Shown: piece after piece, positions 13,001 to 26,500 of the stretch
Layout of the letters: every line of letters begins with the position of its first letter
Position numbering within the stretch: position 1 is the first letter of the stretch
Assembly: GCF_016808095.1 (NCBI RefSeq)
Contig: NC_068977.1
Span: forward strand, 11,406,479-11,470,478
Source: Vigna angularis
Lineage: Eukaryota > Streptophyta > Magnoliopsida > Fabales > Fabaceae
Reading direction: 5' to 3'
DNA: 64,000 nt
The notes under the pieces: generated by a model
Told to the model about the DNA's origin: nothing
Databases searched by the model: none
The model's input: the letters and a program-made list of their open reading frames with translations, nothing else
Translations under genes and position numbers: made by a program

Positions 13001-13860
13001 TAGATTCTTTTTGTTATAGTTTGTGATGAGTCTCTTAATTAAGAGTTTTCGATCAAAATATAAAAATTAAATTATTAATTAATTTTTTATTTTATATTTA
13101 CATTTATTCGTATTGAATGTTTTATCTTTTCAAATAATTAAGAAATTGTAAATGTGATTTAATAACGATCTTAACTTTGTTTAATGTATAATTCCAAATA
13201 AATTGGATTGTTGGTGAAATATGCTAAAAGTAATCCTTTGTACTGAAAAATCAAATATAAACAAACGAAACTATTTTCGGTTGATCCTATGCTAAAAATG
13301 TATAGAAATGCCGATTATAGTCGTTGAATACATATTAGTAATAGAAACATAATGATTGATGACACATAATACAAAGAAAGTGTGCATTCCAAGTTTATTG
13401 GAAACGAGTGAGAGTGATTCCATTTAAGTTACCAACAACAATGTGAGCCATATGGTTGATTCGCACTGGCTCAAATTTAGAACATTTAAACATGATAAAT
13501 TGTATGAAGAATGAAAATACTCTTACATGTATAGTTGTTAAATTTATTTATTTAGTCAAAAGATACTTTCTAATGTGTTATAATTTTATTTTATCATTTT
13601 TTTTCTTCTAAATCCAATATGAATGGAGAAATGTTCTTTTCATTTCCTTATCTTTTTCAGACCGAAAGTTAGAAATCATCTAATTTATATATCTTCTTAC
13701 TTTTTTTCTTCTTTTTGCTTTTTGAAACAGTGAACATGAATGGATTGGATGAGAGTGCATTCTTATTATTATTTATTAAATTTATGAAATAAATTCTTAT
13801 ATTTAAATTCAAAAGAGAAAAAGAAGAGGGTAGTGGAGCTATCTGAAACGCGGGGAAGAC
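13000..13860. other. AT-rich intergenic DNA, nothing recognised
   Basis: No gene, RNA or clear repeat was seen between the retroelement remnant and the EPL promoter. Short frames here are chance. Confidence 0.5.
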
Positions 13861-14503
13861 AAGGGCATGGGTGATGAAACAAAGTAGAAAAAATTGAGAA
13901 AAAAGTTCGATCAATTTAGGGTTAGGGTTTGTCTACGCATCAAACACAGTCTCATAAATCCAACGCAGATTCCCCAAATTGGTGAAGCCACAAATCACTG
14001 CCTTGCTAGGTTTTCCCAATTCTTAAACTCTTTCCAATCAATTTTTCATTTTCTTCTCTACTTTCGGTATGCATCTGGGAATTTTCCAAATGGGGAACCG
14101 TTGTGAGCATGGGTGATTCAATATATATGTGAATAGTTGCTCTTTAAATGCCTTAACACTCTGTTTTGGGCCCCCAAATTTAAATTTTTCCTCTGGGGTA
14201 TTGAAATTGTGCTATGCAGTGCCCTTGTGTGTTGGTTGTGTTGAGACACTTATTTAATATTTTTAATTTTCTGTGTGTATTGGCTGTGCTAATAGGTGAT
14301 AAAGCATTTGTATTTGTGCATTTTGGTTGTGTTGGTAGGGGATACAACATTTGAATTTTCACATTATGTGTGCGTGGTATGTTTTTAGCTTCACAGGGAT
14401 TAAGACACTCTAACCATGGTTTCAAACCTAGGGACAGAAAAACGGGGTGGCGTTGGAACACTCAAACACAGTGGAAATGTTGGGGAATAGTACATGAGTG
14501 GAA
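13860..14503 (+). promoter_or_regulatory. EPL1 promoter/leader with double telo-box
   Basis: At 13916-13930 stands 'ttagggttagggttt', more than two units of the plant telomere repeat, a telo-box (AAACCCTAA reversed). Around it lies CT-rich leader-type sequence (13930-14060). A donor-like 'ttcg|gtatgc' near 14066 suggests a leader intron, but its acceptor is not certain. Telo-boxes are bound in Arabidopsis by TRB-type Myb proteins and are common in promoters of growth-related genes. The transcription start was not determined. Confidence 0.5.
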
Positions 14504-17500
14504 ATGAGTAGATTGTCTTTCAGGCCTCGACCACTTGACATCCACAAGAAGCTCCCCATTGTCAAGTCCATCAAGGACTTTGAAGACGATGAGGCACCTG
14601 CTTCTACCCGGAATTCCCAATTGTTACGTGCTGTTCCTGAGGTTGAACATGAGGTATGGACTGTTCGTGGTTTTCTATCATTGCACCCGTTTTTCCAGAA
14701 CTCTATTTGTTAACTATTTGGTGTACGCCGCTCTGTTGAATTGTTTAACTTTATATTTATCGATTATTTGTATCAGTGTGCTAGTAGTTTCCAGCTACAT
14801 GCTAGATGTACTCAGCGTCAAGGCAATGAGTGTTGCACTATATCTCATTAGCACTTCGCATTGTTCTAATAGAAAAGATGTTCACCATGTTAACGTCGGA
14901 TATTCATATTTAATTTATTAAGTCATTATTATCTGATAAGTTAGTGTAAATATTTTGCAGGTTAGAAGCCTTGGTAGTTGAAATGTTAAATATTTAGGGA
15001 CTAATCATGGATGTGGCTCCTCTATCAAAAACTGATTGTAGGAAAGGAGCCATTTGATAATGTGTTTGTGGTTGAAATATTGTTGCTTTTATCAGTAATT
15101 TTATTTCTTATTCTCAGGTACATCATCAAACCCCCAGCAAGAAATTGGCTGCGGAAATACCTACTCCTCAGTTTGTTATTGTGGATACATATGAAAGGGA
15201 CTATTCTTGCACTTTCTCTCAACCAACTTCCTATTTGCGGGCAAGAGGAGGTACTGCCACTTCTTAGATCATTTAGTTATATTAAAAAATAATTTTGGAA
15301 AGTTCTTTTGTAAATTCCAATTCTTGTATTGAAAGTTCTTTCATTTATTACAGCTCGGGCCGAGATTGGAGAGTTTGTTGAGTATGACTTAGATAACGAA
15401 GATGAGGATTGGCTTTACCATTTTAATAAAGAGAGGAAGATTTTGGCACCTGAAATGTAATCTTTTGTTCTTATTTTGGCTTTATTCTTTAATTTATTTA
15501 TTTGTGGGTCGTAGTGGTTTGTTTCAGTTTAATGGTATTCATCTTTATAAGTTGTTTGTTGCACTGTAGAGTCTTAGACATTGAAGGATAGAATAGACAG
15601 AATAAAGGCAATTTAGGACAGAAGCAATGGCCAGACACCTTTGTCCTTTCTCTCCCTCAAAATCATCTCTCCCTCAAAATCAGTATCACATGCTGTAGAA
15701 GACAATTTGAAAATGAAAGTAGAGTACCTATTGTTGTGGACAAGCAAAATCAAAACTAGGGAAAACCAAAAGAGAGAAATAGATGCTGTAGAAATATACA
15801 AGCACTAAAATAGAGGTTACAGAAAGAACAAATACAAAAATGAGAGCTATTATCAAACAAGGGAGGTGTAGGAAATGCAGCCGCCAAGCAGCCAAACAAG
15901 AGTAGCAAAACACAACGGGCAAAACAAAACTAGTGTATCCATCAAACAACAAAAGGACGCAACAGATCAATTACAGTTACCAAACAGCAGCATGAGTATC
16001 CTCCAAATGAGTTCAAAAGTAAAGTAGGGAGAGCCCAGCAAAACTAGAAATAGTAAGTTGACGTCGACTATTTCTTTAGAGGACAAATTAACAAACCAGC
16101 AAGAAGAGAGAGCAAAATGATGAAGCAAGAGGTAAATAGTGCTAGGTAAAGAGGTATAACCAACCAAAAGCCAATGGGAGAAAAAGGTGAGGAGATACAT
16201 GGGGTTGATATGGCAAAAAAGACGAACTCCAAATTTTAAGGAGGTTAACAATGCTGTAGTGATGGCACAGATTGAAGAGGATTGTACTACATTGATATAT
16301 GGAATTTTATGTATTGAAGGCTAGAACAGGGAGAAGAGAGAGTTGGTATAATATTGTATTAGGTGATGAAATATATTACAGTGTATTGATGTGCTTGATA
16401 TGTTCATTAAACTTAGACTGCTAACTCATAGTTCTCTAATTAGGGAAACAAGTCATGATAAAATAAGGAAATATGGTAACTAATCCTAGGAGAAAATTAA
16501 GAAATAGGGAAGCTAAACCCAGATGATAAATTAAGTTATTCCAAGATATGATAAGATAATGTGTTGTGTTCCAATATATATCTGCTGCTTTTTTCTTTTC
16601 TTCCATGTTTTTATCAGATGCATTATATATTAAAGACCTCTTAAAATTAGGGCATCCTATTGATCATGGTTTATTTGAATTTGTTATCTACCATTTCTTT
16701 TGCAATGCATCGGTTATTTTTATTGTACATATAAGTAGATAAGCAGATATAGGGTTGGTTTGAAAGAGCATATTTACAACTTATGAAGGTATATTTTATG
16801 ACATAACCACTGGCATTATTGTTTGTTAGAGTTCATGGAAATGACTCCTTATATGTCCATAAGCTGTTTTCTGCTTATTTCTGCAGGCTTTCTTGGATAA
16901 CTTATGAAAACAACTTATAACTTAATACTTCTATGAAAACAGTTTAGCCCATTTTGTTTATGGTTAAGACATTCAACATAATGATTTGTTTGTATTTAAA
17001 TTTGTTTCTGTTTAATTTTGAGTTTGGCCTAACATTTCACCAACTTGAAAGTCTTGTTTTGCAGCCCACAAGTATTTTTTTCCTCTGTTTGGTTTGCTCG
17101 ATTCTTATTCCATTGTGATTTTGGTTGTTTCATTTTTCATCATCTTGTACTGTTAATATAAGATATGCTTCATATATGCCATACTTTTTCTTTCAGTTTT
17201 CATTTAATTTATTTGGTGGATAGGTTTGAGAGTCTTCTTTTCAAGTTGGAGGTATTGGATCATAAAGCTCGTGAAAGAGCTGGACTTATAACACCTACTC
17301 TTGGTTCACCAATCCCTGTGCAACTACGGCTTGATACTGCTATTGAGGTAAAAAAAAAATTATTGTCTCTTCACCTGTTCATAATCCATCTTGAATAAGT
17401 TTTTTTTTTTTTGTGCCACACTTACTAAGAATAGGCAGTTGTCCCTCTGGTTCTTGAATGACTAGTCATTAATGTAGGAGCTAGGAAGTATGTTTTTTTA

Positions 17501-20500
17501 TATTAATGGTCTTACATGCAAAATTGTACTGAGATATGAGATAATAGAGGTAATTCAAACTCTCTAAAATATATGGTTTCCTTTACTTTTCTCAAGTTTG
17601 AATCAGAGTGGTTCAATGCTTCTCTACTGGTCTATATGTCTTGTCCTGCAAAGTCTTTGCTGCTGTCATTGCCATCGTAGTTTTCTTCGATGACCACTGC
17701 ATCTGGAGCATCTATCCAAGCTGGAGGCTGTATCTGCTCCATCTCCCGCCACACTCTCTCTGTTTGCCATTGCTAGGCACGAGAGGTTCAAGTGCTGCCT
17801 TCCTCTCTCATCAGAGTGACGTGGAGCCTCTTCCATAGGACTCACCAGACCTCCTTTTCTCCATTCTGACTGTTGGTTCTTCATTTCCAGCATGGTTGGA
17901 AGTCAAATATGGGATGTCTTTATTGCTGTCTCCAGCACCTTCATTGTGGTGGGTGTGATGGGTGTCTTTAGCCCCACATAGTCCAATGATATGGCTGAAC
18001 TAGTACTGTACGCCTTGGTCTATTTTTACCTTACAAGTTAGTTTTGTAAGGTTAAATTAGAGTCCAAGCCAAATTTTAATATCAGAGTATGTCCTATAGA
18101 TCACTATTGGACCACTTGCTTTGTCCACACTTCAGCTCATAGCCTTGGTCTGCCTTCATTATGCTGGGTGTGTTGGGGTATGTATGGTCTCATTGTCTGT
18201 GCAGTACTTGTACAGCTTGGACAGTTCTCACCTTATACATTAATTTTGTGGGATTGGTTTAGTCCTTAAGCTCACATGTTAGGAGGTTAAGAGTGTACGA
18301 GAGAAGAAAGAAACATTAATTGCCAACTGCCTTAGCAGTTAGGAAAGGCGGGAATAAGAATGTATAAATAGCAATTGTATAGTCTTTTAGAGGACTTTTG
18401 GTTAGTTGTTGTTTCTAACAGGAATATTTCAATCTTGTGGGGGAGGTTAAGCTCTCATTGGCTTTCTCTACATTGTTTCTTGTCCTTGTTAATACAAGAA
18501 AGGCTATTCTTTGTGTCTAGTGTGTGATCTGGAGTGTGTGTGTGGCTGTCTATTGAGGTTTCTTGAGTAGAAACCTATCAATTTGGTCCGACCTGCCGGA
18601 TTAAAATTGGGCGATTAGGGTGTTTTGAGGGAAGGATGGACGACCGAATGAATGTTGTGGAGGGACAGTTGGAAGCATTGGAGATAGCCGTGGACGGAAT
18701 GAAGGCGAAATCAGCAGCAGTCCGCTAGGACCTGCACGAAATCATGAAGACATTGGGGGCTCGAATCCGCAACAATAGGGGGCATTTTGATGGAAGTCAA
18801 GCTTCCGTCAACGAGAACCAAGGAAGGCGCGAGGAAGAAGATGGGGAAAGAGGAGGAGGTGATAATCAAGAAGGACCAACCCCTTGGAGGAAGAAGGTCG
18901 AATTACCCATTTTCTAGGGTCTGGATCCACTAAACTGGATTAATCGGGCAGAAATTTTTTTTTAGTTGCAGGGAGTGACGAAAGATGCAGAGAAAGTTTG
19001 TCTAGCATATATTAGCATGGAGGGTAGCGCGGGTTACTGGTTTAGATTTTGTAAAGAAAAGGCCAAGAACCGTTCTTGGGAGGGCCTAAAAGCAGCGATG
19101 ATCGAGAGGTTTGGAGGAAGAAATAGGGGGACTGTTTTTGTGAGGTTGGCCGCCATAAAACAAGAGGGCACCGTGGACGAGTACGTCCAAGAGTTTGAGA
19201 TCTTGGTGGGTCAAACGCGAGGAGTTTCAGAAGAACAAATGTTGGGGTATTTTCTCGCAGGATTGCGCGACAACATTAGGAATCATGTGAGACCCCACAA
19301 TCTCCAGGAGTTAATGGTTTCCATGAAAATTGCGAGGGTTGTCGAGGAGGTTCCGGGTGGTGCGAGGGGGGGAAGCTGGAATATGACCAAGAATTCGCAG
19401 TCTTGGGGGCGCGAGACGAGTACGGTGACTCGCGATGAGACCAGTCGCAGTAATCAAAATCGCATTAGTGGTGCGGAGAGTGTAGGATCAATAAGAAGAG
19501 AGGGAAACCCTATGAATGCTAGCGCAAAAGCCAGTGGGGCAGGGGGAAGCGATAACAGAGGTTGGAATGTGCGAAGCCTTCCTTATCCAGAATTTCTGAA
19601 GCGCAAGGAAGGGGGTCGATGCTTTAGGTTCAGGGGGCCTTTTAGCCCCGACCACCATTGTCCTGAGAGGAGTTTAAGGGTGGTTATTCTCGCGGAGGAT
19701 GAAGAGGATGAAAAGGAGGAAGGCGTGGCAGACCAGGACCAAAAACCCATGGAATTGTCTGCGTTTTCAGCAGAGGGGCTAACTCAACCCAAAATGATGA
19801 AACTGGAGGGAAGGTGTTAGTACTCATAGATAGTGGCGCAAGCCACAATTTCATTAGTAGGTATGAGAAATAGAGAAGATTGGGAGAAAATATCCGTTGT
19901 GTGTTTAGCATACACATAGGGTAGTTTATTTATATTGTAAGGTATGGGCCAATGCCCTTAATACAGAATAGACTAAGCCCAAATAACAGAAACACACATC
20001 TTAACATCTAACACTCCCCCTCAAGCTGGAGCATATAAATCATATGTTCCAAGCTTGTTACAAAGATAATCAATTCTAGGTCCTCGTAAGGACTTAGTGA
20101 ATATGTCTGCCAACTGGTTGCCTGAGTTAACAAACTCAGTCTTGATATCTCCGGATATGATTTTTTCTCGAATGAAATGACAATCAACTTCAATGTGTTT
20201 GGTTCTCTCATGGAAGACAGGGTTAGAGCTAATATGGAGAGCAGCTTGATTATCACATATAAGTATCATGTGAGTGACATCTCCAAATTTCAATTCACTA
20301 AGCAATTGTTTAAGCCACACAAACTCGCAAGTAGCTGATGCCATAGCTCTATATTCTGCTTCTGCACTGGACCTTGCCATAACACTTTGCTTCTTACTTT
20401 TCCAAGATATCAGGTTGCTACCAATAGAGACACAATATCCAGAAGTAGACCTCCTATCAGAAGGGGAACCAGCCCAATCAGCATCTGAATAGCAAACGAT

Positions 20501-23500
20501 TTTTGTATCGTTGTTAGGGCCATATAGCAAACCTTTTCCAGGTGATCTTTTAATATACTTCAGTATGCGAACAACTGCATCCCAATGGTCTTCACATGGG
20601 GAGTTTAGAAATTGACTCACCACACTAACTGCGAAGGAAATGTCAGGATGTGTAATAGTAAGATAGTTTAATTTACCAACTAGTCTTCTGTACCGTTCAG
20701 GATCTGAAAAAGGCTCCCCCTGATTTGGTAGGAGTTTGATGTTAGGGTCCATAGGTGTCTCAACAGATTTACAGTTCATTAACCCTGTTTCCTCCAAGAT
20801 GTCTAACGCATACTTCCTCTGAGATATGACAATACCATCATTGGATTGTGCTACTTCAATACCCAAAAAGTACCGGAGTTTGCCAAAATCTTTGGTTTGA
20901 AAATGATGACAAAGGTGTTGTTTCATCTGAGAGATGCCAAGATAGTCGCTTCCTGTGAGAACAATATCATCGACATACACTATTAAGTAGATACATCCAG
21001 CACTCGAGTGGCGATAGAACACTGAATGATCCGCTTCACCGCGAGACATACCAAATTGTTGAACAACACAACTGAATTTACCAAACCAGGCCCGAGGAGA
21101 CTGTTTGAGGCCATATAAGGATTTGCGAAGACGACATACCAATCCAGATGACTCCCCCTGAGCAACAAAGCCAGGCGGTTGCTCCATATAAATTTCTTCA
21201 TGCAAATCACCATTGAGGAAAGCATTTTTGACATCAAGTTGGTAAAGAGGCCATTGTCGAAGAGCGGCCATGGCAATGAATAGGCGAACAGAGGTCATTT
21301 TTGCCACTGGAGAAAAAGTATCACCATAATCCAAACCAAAAATCTGCGTGTAGCCTTTGGCAACCAGTCGAGCTTTCAGACGATCAATTGTGCCATCAGG
21401 ACCAACCTTGATAGCATACACCCACCTGCAACCAACAACAGACTTTCCAGATGGTAATTGGACAAATTCCCAAGTTCCACTTTCCTGTAAAGCACTTAAT
21501 TCATCCATCATAGCTTGACGCCAACCAGGATGAGTTAAGGCATCACCCACAGATTTGGGAATTGACACAGAAGAAATGGATGAGAGACAAGTATAAAAAG
21601 ATGGAGATAATCTGTGGTAATTAAGAACAGTATAATGGGGGGAAGGGTTACGGGTAGAGCGTATACCTTTACGGAGGACAATAGGCAAGTCAGACTCAGT
21701 TGCTGGAGCCGGAGGAGACACATGAGGCGGCACCGGAAGTGAGTCATGAGGGAGACAATTACGACGACTATAAACCTGAAGGGGTGGAGGTGAAGGATGA
21801 TCTAGTGGTGAATGAGAGTCTAAAGAAGGAGAAGACAAAATGGGTGAAGCATCACCAGGAGGATCACAGATAAGAGGAATATCAACAGTAACAGGGAGAG
21901 GTACAGAACTAGAAGATAAATGTGAAAAGTAAAAAGAAGACTCATCAAAAGTGATATCAGCAGAGATAAAATGACGATTGAGGGAAGGGGAAAAACACTT
22001 ATAGCCCTTTTGTGACTGTGGAAATCCTAAGAAGACACATTTATGAGACCTAGGAGATAACTTATCAAGACCAGGACTAAAATCATGAACAAAACATGTA
22101 GACCCAAAAACTCGAAGAGGTAATGGATGCAGAGGGTCTTGAGGAAATAAGATAGAATGAGGGATTTTGTTATCTAGGACGGAAGATGGCATGCGGTTGA
22201 TAAGATAACATGCTGTGAGAACTGCATCACCCCAAAAACGTGAGGGTACTTGACCATGAATCAGAAGTGTACGAGTTGTTTCAATAAGGTGTCTATTCTT
22301 GCGCTCAGCCACCCCATTTTGTTGAGGGGTATAAGCACATGAGATTTGGTGAAGAATGCCATGAGAAGCCATAAACTGTTTAAACGGTTGAGAAAGGTAT
22401 TCACGGCCATTATCACTACGTAAATTTCGAATAGACACCCCAAACTGTGTTTTTATTTCATTGAAAAAAGATTGGAAAATAGAAAACAACTCAGAACGAT
22501 TCTTCATTAAAAACAACCAAGTACATCTGGAATAGTCATCAATAAAGGTAACAAAATACTGAAAACCTAAAATGGACTTAACACGACTAGGTCCCCAAAT
22601 GTCAGAATGAACCAATGAAAAGGGGGACGACGCCCGTTGTGAGACACTACGAGGAAAGGAACTACGAGTATGCTTCCCTAACTGACAAGACTCACACGAC
22701 AAACTGGATAATGTGGACAACCTCGGGACAAGTTGTTGTAGTTTGGCAAGATTAGGATGACCGAACTGAGCATGAAGAAGGGATGGTGACTCCATGACTA
22801 CGCCAACATGTGGAGAAGGGCGGAGATGATAAAGGCCATGAGACTCACATCCTGTGCCAATCATGTGTTTCGAACTTCGGTCCTACAACCAAACAGAATC
22901 TTTAGTAAATGAAATAACACAATTAAGAGTACAAGTTAAACGAGTAATGGACAATAAGTTGAAGGGAGACCCAGGGACATAAAGTACATGATCAATGGAT
23001 ATGGATGGAAAAATATTAACAGTACCAATACCATGAGATGAGACTCTAGACCCATCAGCCATTGTTACCGAGGGTAAATTATCCGGACATGACAAGGAAG
23101 AAAACAAGGACTTGTTACCAATGATATGATCGATGGCGCCTTAGTCAAGGACCCAAGGTCCGAGGGAGTGAGTTAGACCAACAGAAGGTGTACCTGTACG
23201 TGCAACAGATGCAGATGTAGTGGAACCAGAGTGCTGATGATCCTCATACCATCTGAGAAATTCGTTAAAGATTGTAGGTTTGTCTACGATATTAGATGAA
23301 GTAGGATGGTCTGCAGACGGTGATCGGGGAGGTGGATCAGAATTTGCCATTGCTACAGGTTGAGGAGGACGTCCATGGAGAGCATAACATCTATCAATCT
23401 TGTGGCGTAACTTGCCACAATGGTCACATTTTGGACGTCCTTTACTTGGCTTGCGAGACCGACTTCGATCATCACGTTGAGCAGCCATAACAGAGGAATC

Positions 23501-26500
23501 ATCAGTGTGAGGGGATGTCTTAGTGACAGGTTTGCTCGGTATACGCAAAAGAGCAGAACAAGTAGAAGTAAAGTTGGGTATGACAGGAGAACCCAAAATC
23601 TGATCACGGACATGAGAAACATCATCAGAGAGTCCGTATAATGCCAACAACATGAAGAACTTTGATCGTTGTTCCAATTCTTCAGCAGGAGTGGAAGCAG
23701 GAGGTAATATATCATTAAAGTCATGAAGAAGGGCATGAATTTTACCCAAATATTCTACCATGGGACTAGGATTGCGCGGACCAATAACAGTTAATAGGTC
23801 CTGACAAACACCATAAAGACGCTGAGTGTCATTTGTGTATAACAACTTCGCTTGTGCCCATACTTCTGAACATGTTTCATAGGATTGAAACATTTGTTTC
23901 AGTGAGGAGTGAATGGTGGACTTTACAACAATGCATAATTGAGCATCAATTTTCATCCAGCGGGAAGTGTCATCTATGGGAGCAGTAGTCACATTTTGAG
24001 TAAGATGATCTAAGTACCCTTGACTCTTTAACCAAAGTTTGATGTCGGACGCCCATGTTGCATAATTTGTGCCATCTAACTTGTCAATGGACAAGTGTAC
24101 ATTCACATAATTGGTATATATTGAGGGATCAGAAGATGAGTCACCAATAGAGGTGTTTGTAGACGAGGAAGACGCCATGGAGAGGGAGAAACCCTAAAAT
24201 TTCAAAGTGCTCCGATTGACGCAACGACCACAGATCCAGAAAGAGGGCGAGGAGGCGATCACGACGGTGCTGATCGGCGGCGGAAAGCTCCGGCGACGCG
24301 CCGACAGCGGCGACTCTTGCGGCAGCGGCGACTCTTGTGGCAGCGGCGACTCTTGTGGCGGCGGCGACTCTTGTGGCGGCGCGTGGAGGCGCGTGGGTGG
24401 TCCGTTCGCCGCGATCTTCGTACCACGGTGGTCGCCCAACCGAGACGATTCCGATGGTGTGGTCGCCGGTCGATTCTGGAACTCCGGCGGCGACGGCAGT
24501 GACGACGACAACGGTGGAGGCGACGACAGCGACGGCGACTGCAACGACAGCGGCAGTGATGGGTGCCGAAGACCGTGGAGTTGACTGGAACTATTCCTGT
24601 GCTCTAGATAGCATATGAGAAATAGAGAAGATTGGGAGAAAATATCCCTTGTGTGTTTAGCATACACATAGGGTAGTTTATTTATATTGTAAGATATGGG
24701 CCAATGCCCTTAATACAGAATAGACTAAGCCCAAATAACAGAAACACATATCTTAACATCTAACAGTAGGGAATTGGCGGAGGAGCTGAAGTTGCCCATG
24801 GAGGACAAGCCACCCTATTAGGTGAGTCTGGGTGATGGACAAAGAAAAAAGACTCGGGGGTGTTGCGAGAAGGTAGTAATTACCTTGGCAGAAACTGAAG
24901 TGGAGGAGAGGTTCCATCTGTTTGAGCTTGGTGGTGTAGACATAATTCTGGGTGTGGAATGGTTAGCTAAGCTGGGGGAAGTGATGTTGAATTGGGGGAA
25001 GATGACCATGATGTACAAACAAGGCGGAACGAAGGTGATTATTCGGGGGGATCCAACTTTGGCTAGGAGATTGGTGGAACCTAGGTCATTACTGAAGCTG
25101 ATAGAGGTGGAGGCTTGGACTTTAGTATGGGACTTGGGCCAGGTCGAAAGGGATGATGAGCCAGGGGAGTATCTAGGGCTGACAGGGGAACAAAAGGCAT
25201 GAGCTAGAAGGGATTCTGGACATTCACTCCTAGGTTTTCTAGGAGATAAGGGGGTTGCCCCCAAACAGAGAAATAGTGCATCAAATTCCCCTTAAGGAAG
25301 GGGTAGACCCAGTAAACGTGTGTCCATGTAGATACCCACACCTTATGAAGGGAGAAATTGAGAAGCAAGTGGTAGAAATGTTGAGAGTGGGAATAATTAG
25401 ACCAAGCATTAGTCCATACTCCAGCTTGATCATTTTGGTCAAGAAGAAGGATGGTAGTTGGCGTTTTTGTGTGGATTACAGGGCCTTAAACAGGGCAACC
25501 ATACCAGATAAATTCCCAATCCCGGTGATAGAAGAGCTCTTGGATGAATTGAGAGGAGCTAAATACTTTTCCAAGATAGATTAAAAGCAGGGTATCATCA
25601 AATTCGGATGGGAGAGGGGGATGTTCACAAAACAACCTTTAGGACTCACCAAGGCCACTATGAGTTGCCTTTTGGCCTCACTAACACGCCAACAACTTTT
25701 CAGAGTGCAATGAACAACTTATTGCAGCAGTATCTCAGAAAGTTTGTGCTGGTTTTTTTTTGATGACATATTGGTGTATAGCCCCACTTGGGAGGATCAC
25801 TTGGAGCAAGTGAAGTTGGTGCTGCAGCGGCTGGAACAACACAAGTGGGTGGCTAACAGAAAGAAATGTGAATTTGGGAGAGATCAGAGAGGGGGGTTGA
25901 GATGGATCTGGAGAAAATCAGGGCGGTTTTGGAGTGGGAGGAGCCAAGAACCTTGAAAGCTTTGAAAGGGTTTCTAGGCTTAACTGGTTACTATAGACGC
26001 TTTGTGAAGGATTATGGAAAGATTGCAAAACCCCTGATAGAATTGTTGAAGAAGGTGCAATTTGTTTGGAACGAGCAGGCCAAGGCTGTCATGGCACGAT
26101 TGAAGGAGGCTATAACATCTGCCCCAGTACTCACACTACCCGATTTTGGCCAGACCTTTCACATAGAATGTGATGCTTTAGGAGGAGGAGTTGGGGCGGT
26201 TTTGACACAGGGGAAGAAGCCCATTGAATTTTTATGTAAGGCCTTGTCTGAAGGATCCTTAAACAAGTCCATTTATGAGAAGGAATTAATGGCATTGGTC
26301 TTGGCTATCCAGCACTGGAGGCCATATCTATTGAGGCAGAAGTTTATTGTGCATACTGATAAGAGAAGTCTGAAATACTTGTTGGAGCAAAGGATAACCA
26401 CCCAGAATCAACAAAACTGGATGGTAAAACTCGTGGGCTATGATTTTGAGATTTTATACAAAGCTGGAAACACTAACAGGGTGGCTGATGCCCTGTCTCG

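Larger units (their letters stand above)
19862..24765 (-). mobile_element. Ty1/copia retrotransposon 1, young, nested in gypsy protease
   Basis: LTRs are 19862-20013 and 24614-24765, 152 bp each with 3 differences. The target repeat GTAGG stands at 19857-19861 and 24766-24770. On the minus strand the order is 5' LTR (right), degenerate primer site 'tgctatctagagc' next to 24613, a GC-rich leader, one gag-pol frame, the purine tract 'ttgagggggag' next to 20014, and the 3' LTR. The host frame upstream ends in the gypsy protease motif '[11 protein letters not shown]' and resumes after 24766. Size, short LTRs and gene order fit small plant copia elements. Confidence 0.95.

Noticed and set aside
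13894..14106. 70-aa + strand frame before EPL1
   Set aside because: Falls in the leader with the telo-box; it is not in frame with EPL1 and has no family resemblance.
15011..15292. + strand frame of 93 aa overlapping EPL1 exon 2
   Set aside because: It reads exon 2 in another frame; the frame giving '[12 protein letters not shown]' continues the EPL1 protein across both splice sites.
24207..24618. Overlapping + strand frames rich in Gly/Asp/Arg
   Set aside because: They come from the GC-rich repeat leader of the minus-strand copia 1; no family motif and three frames are open at once.
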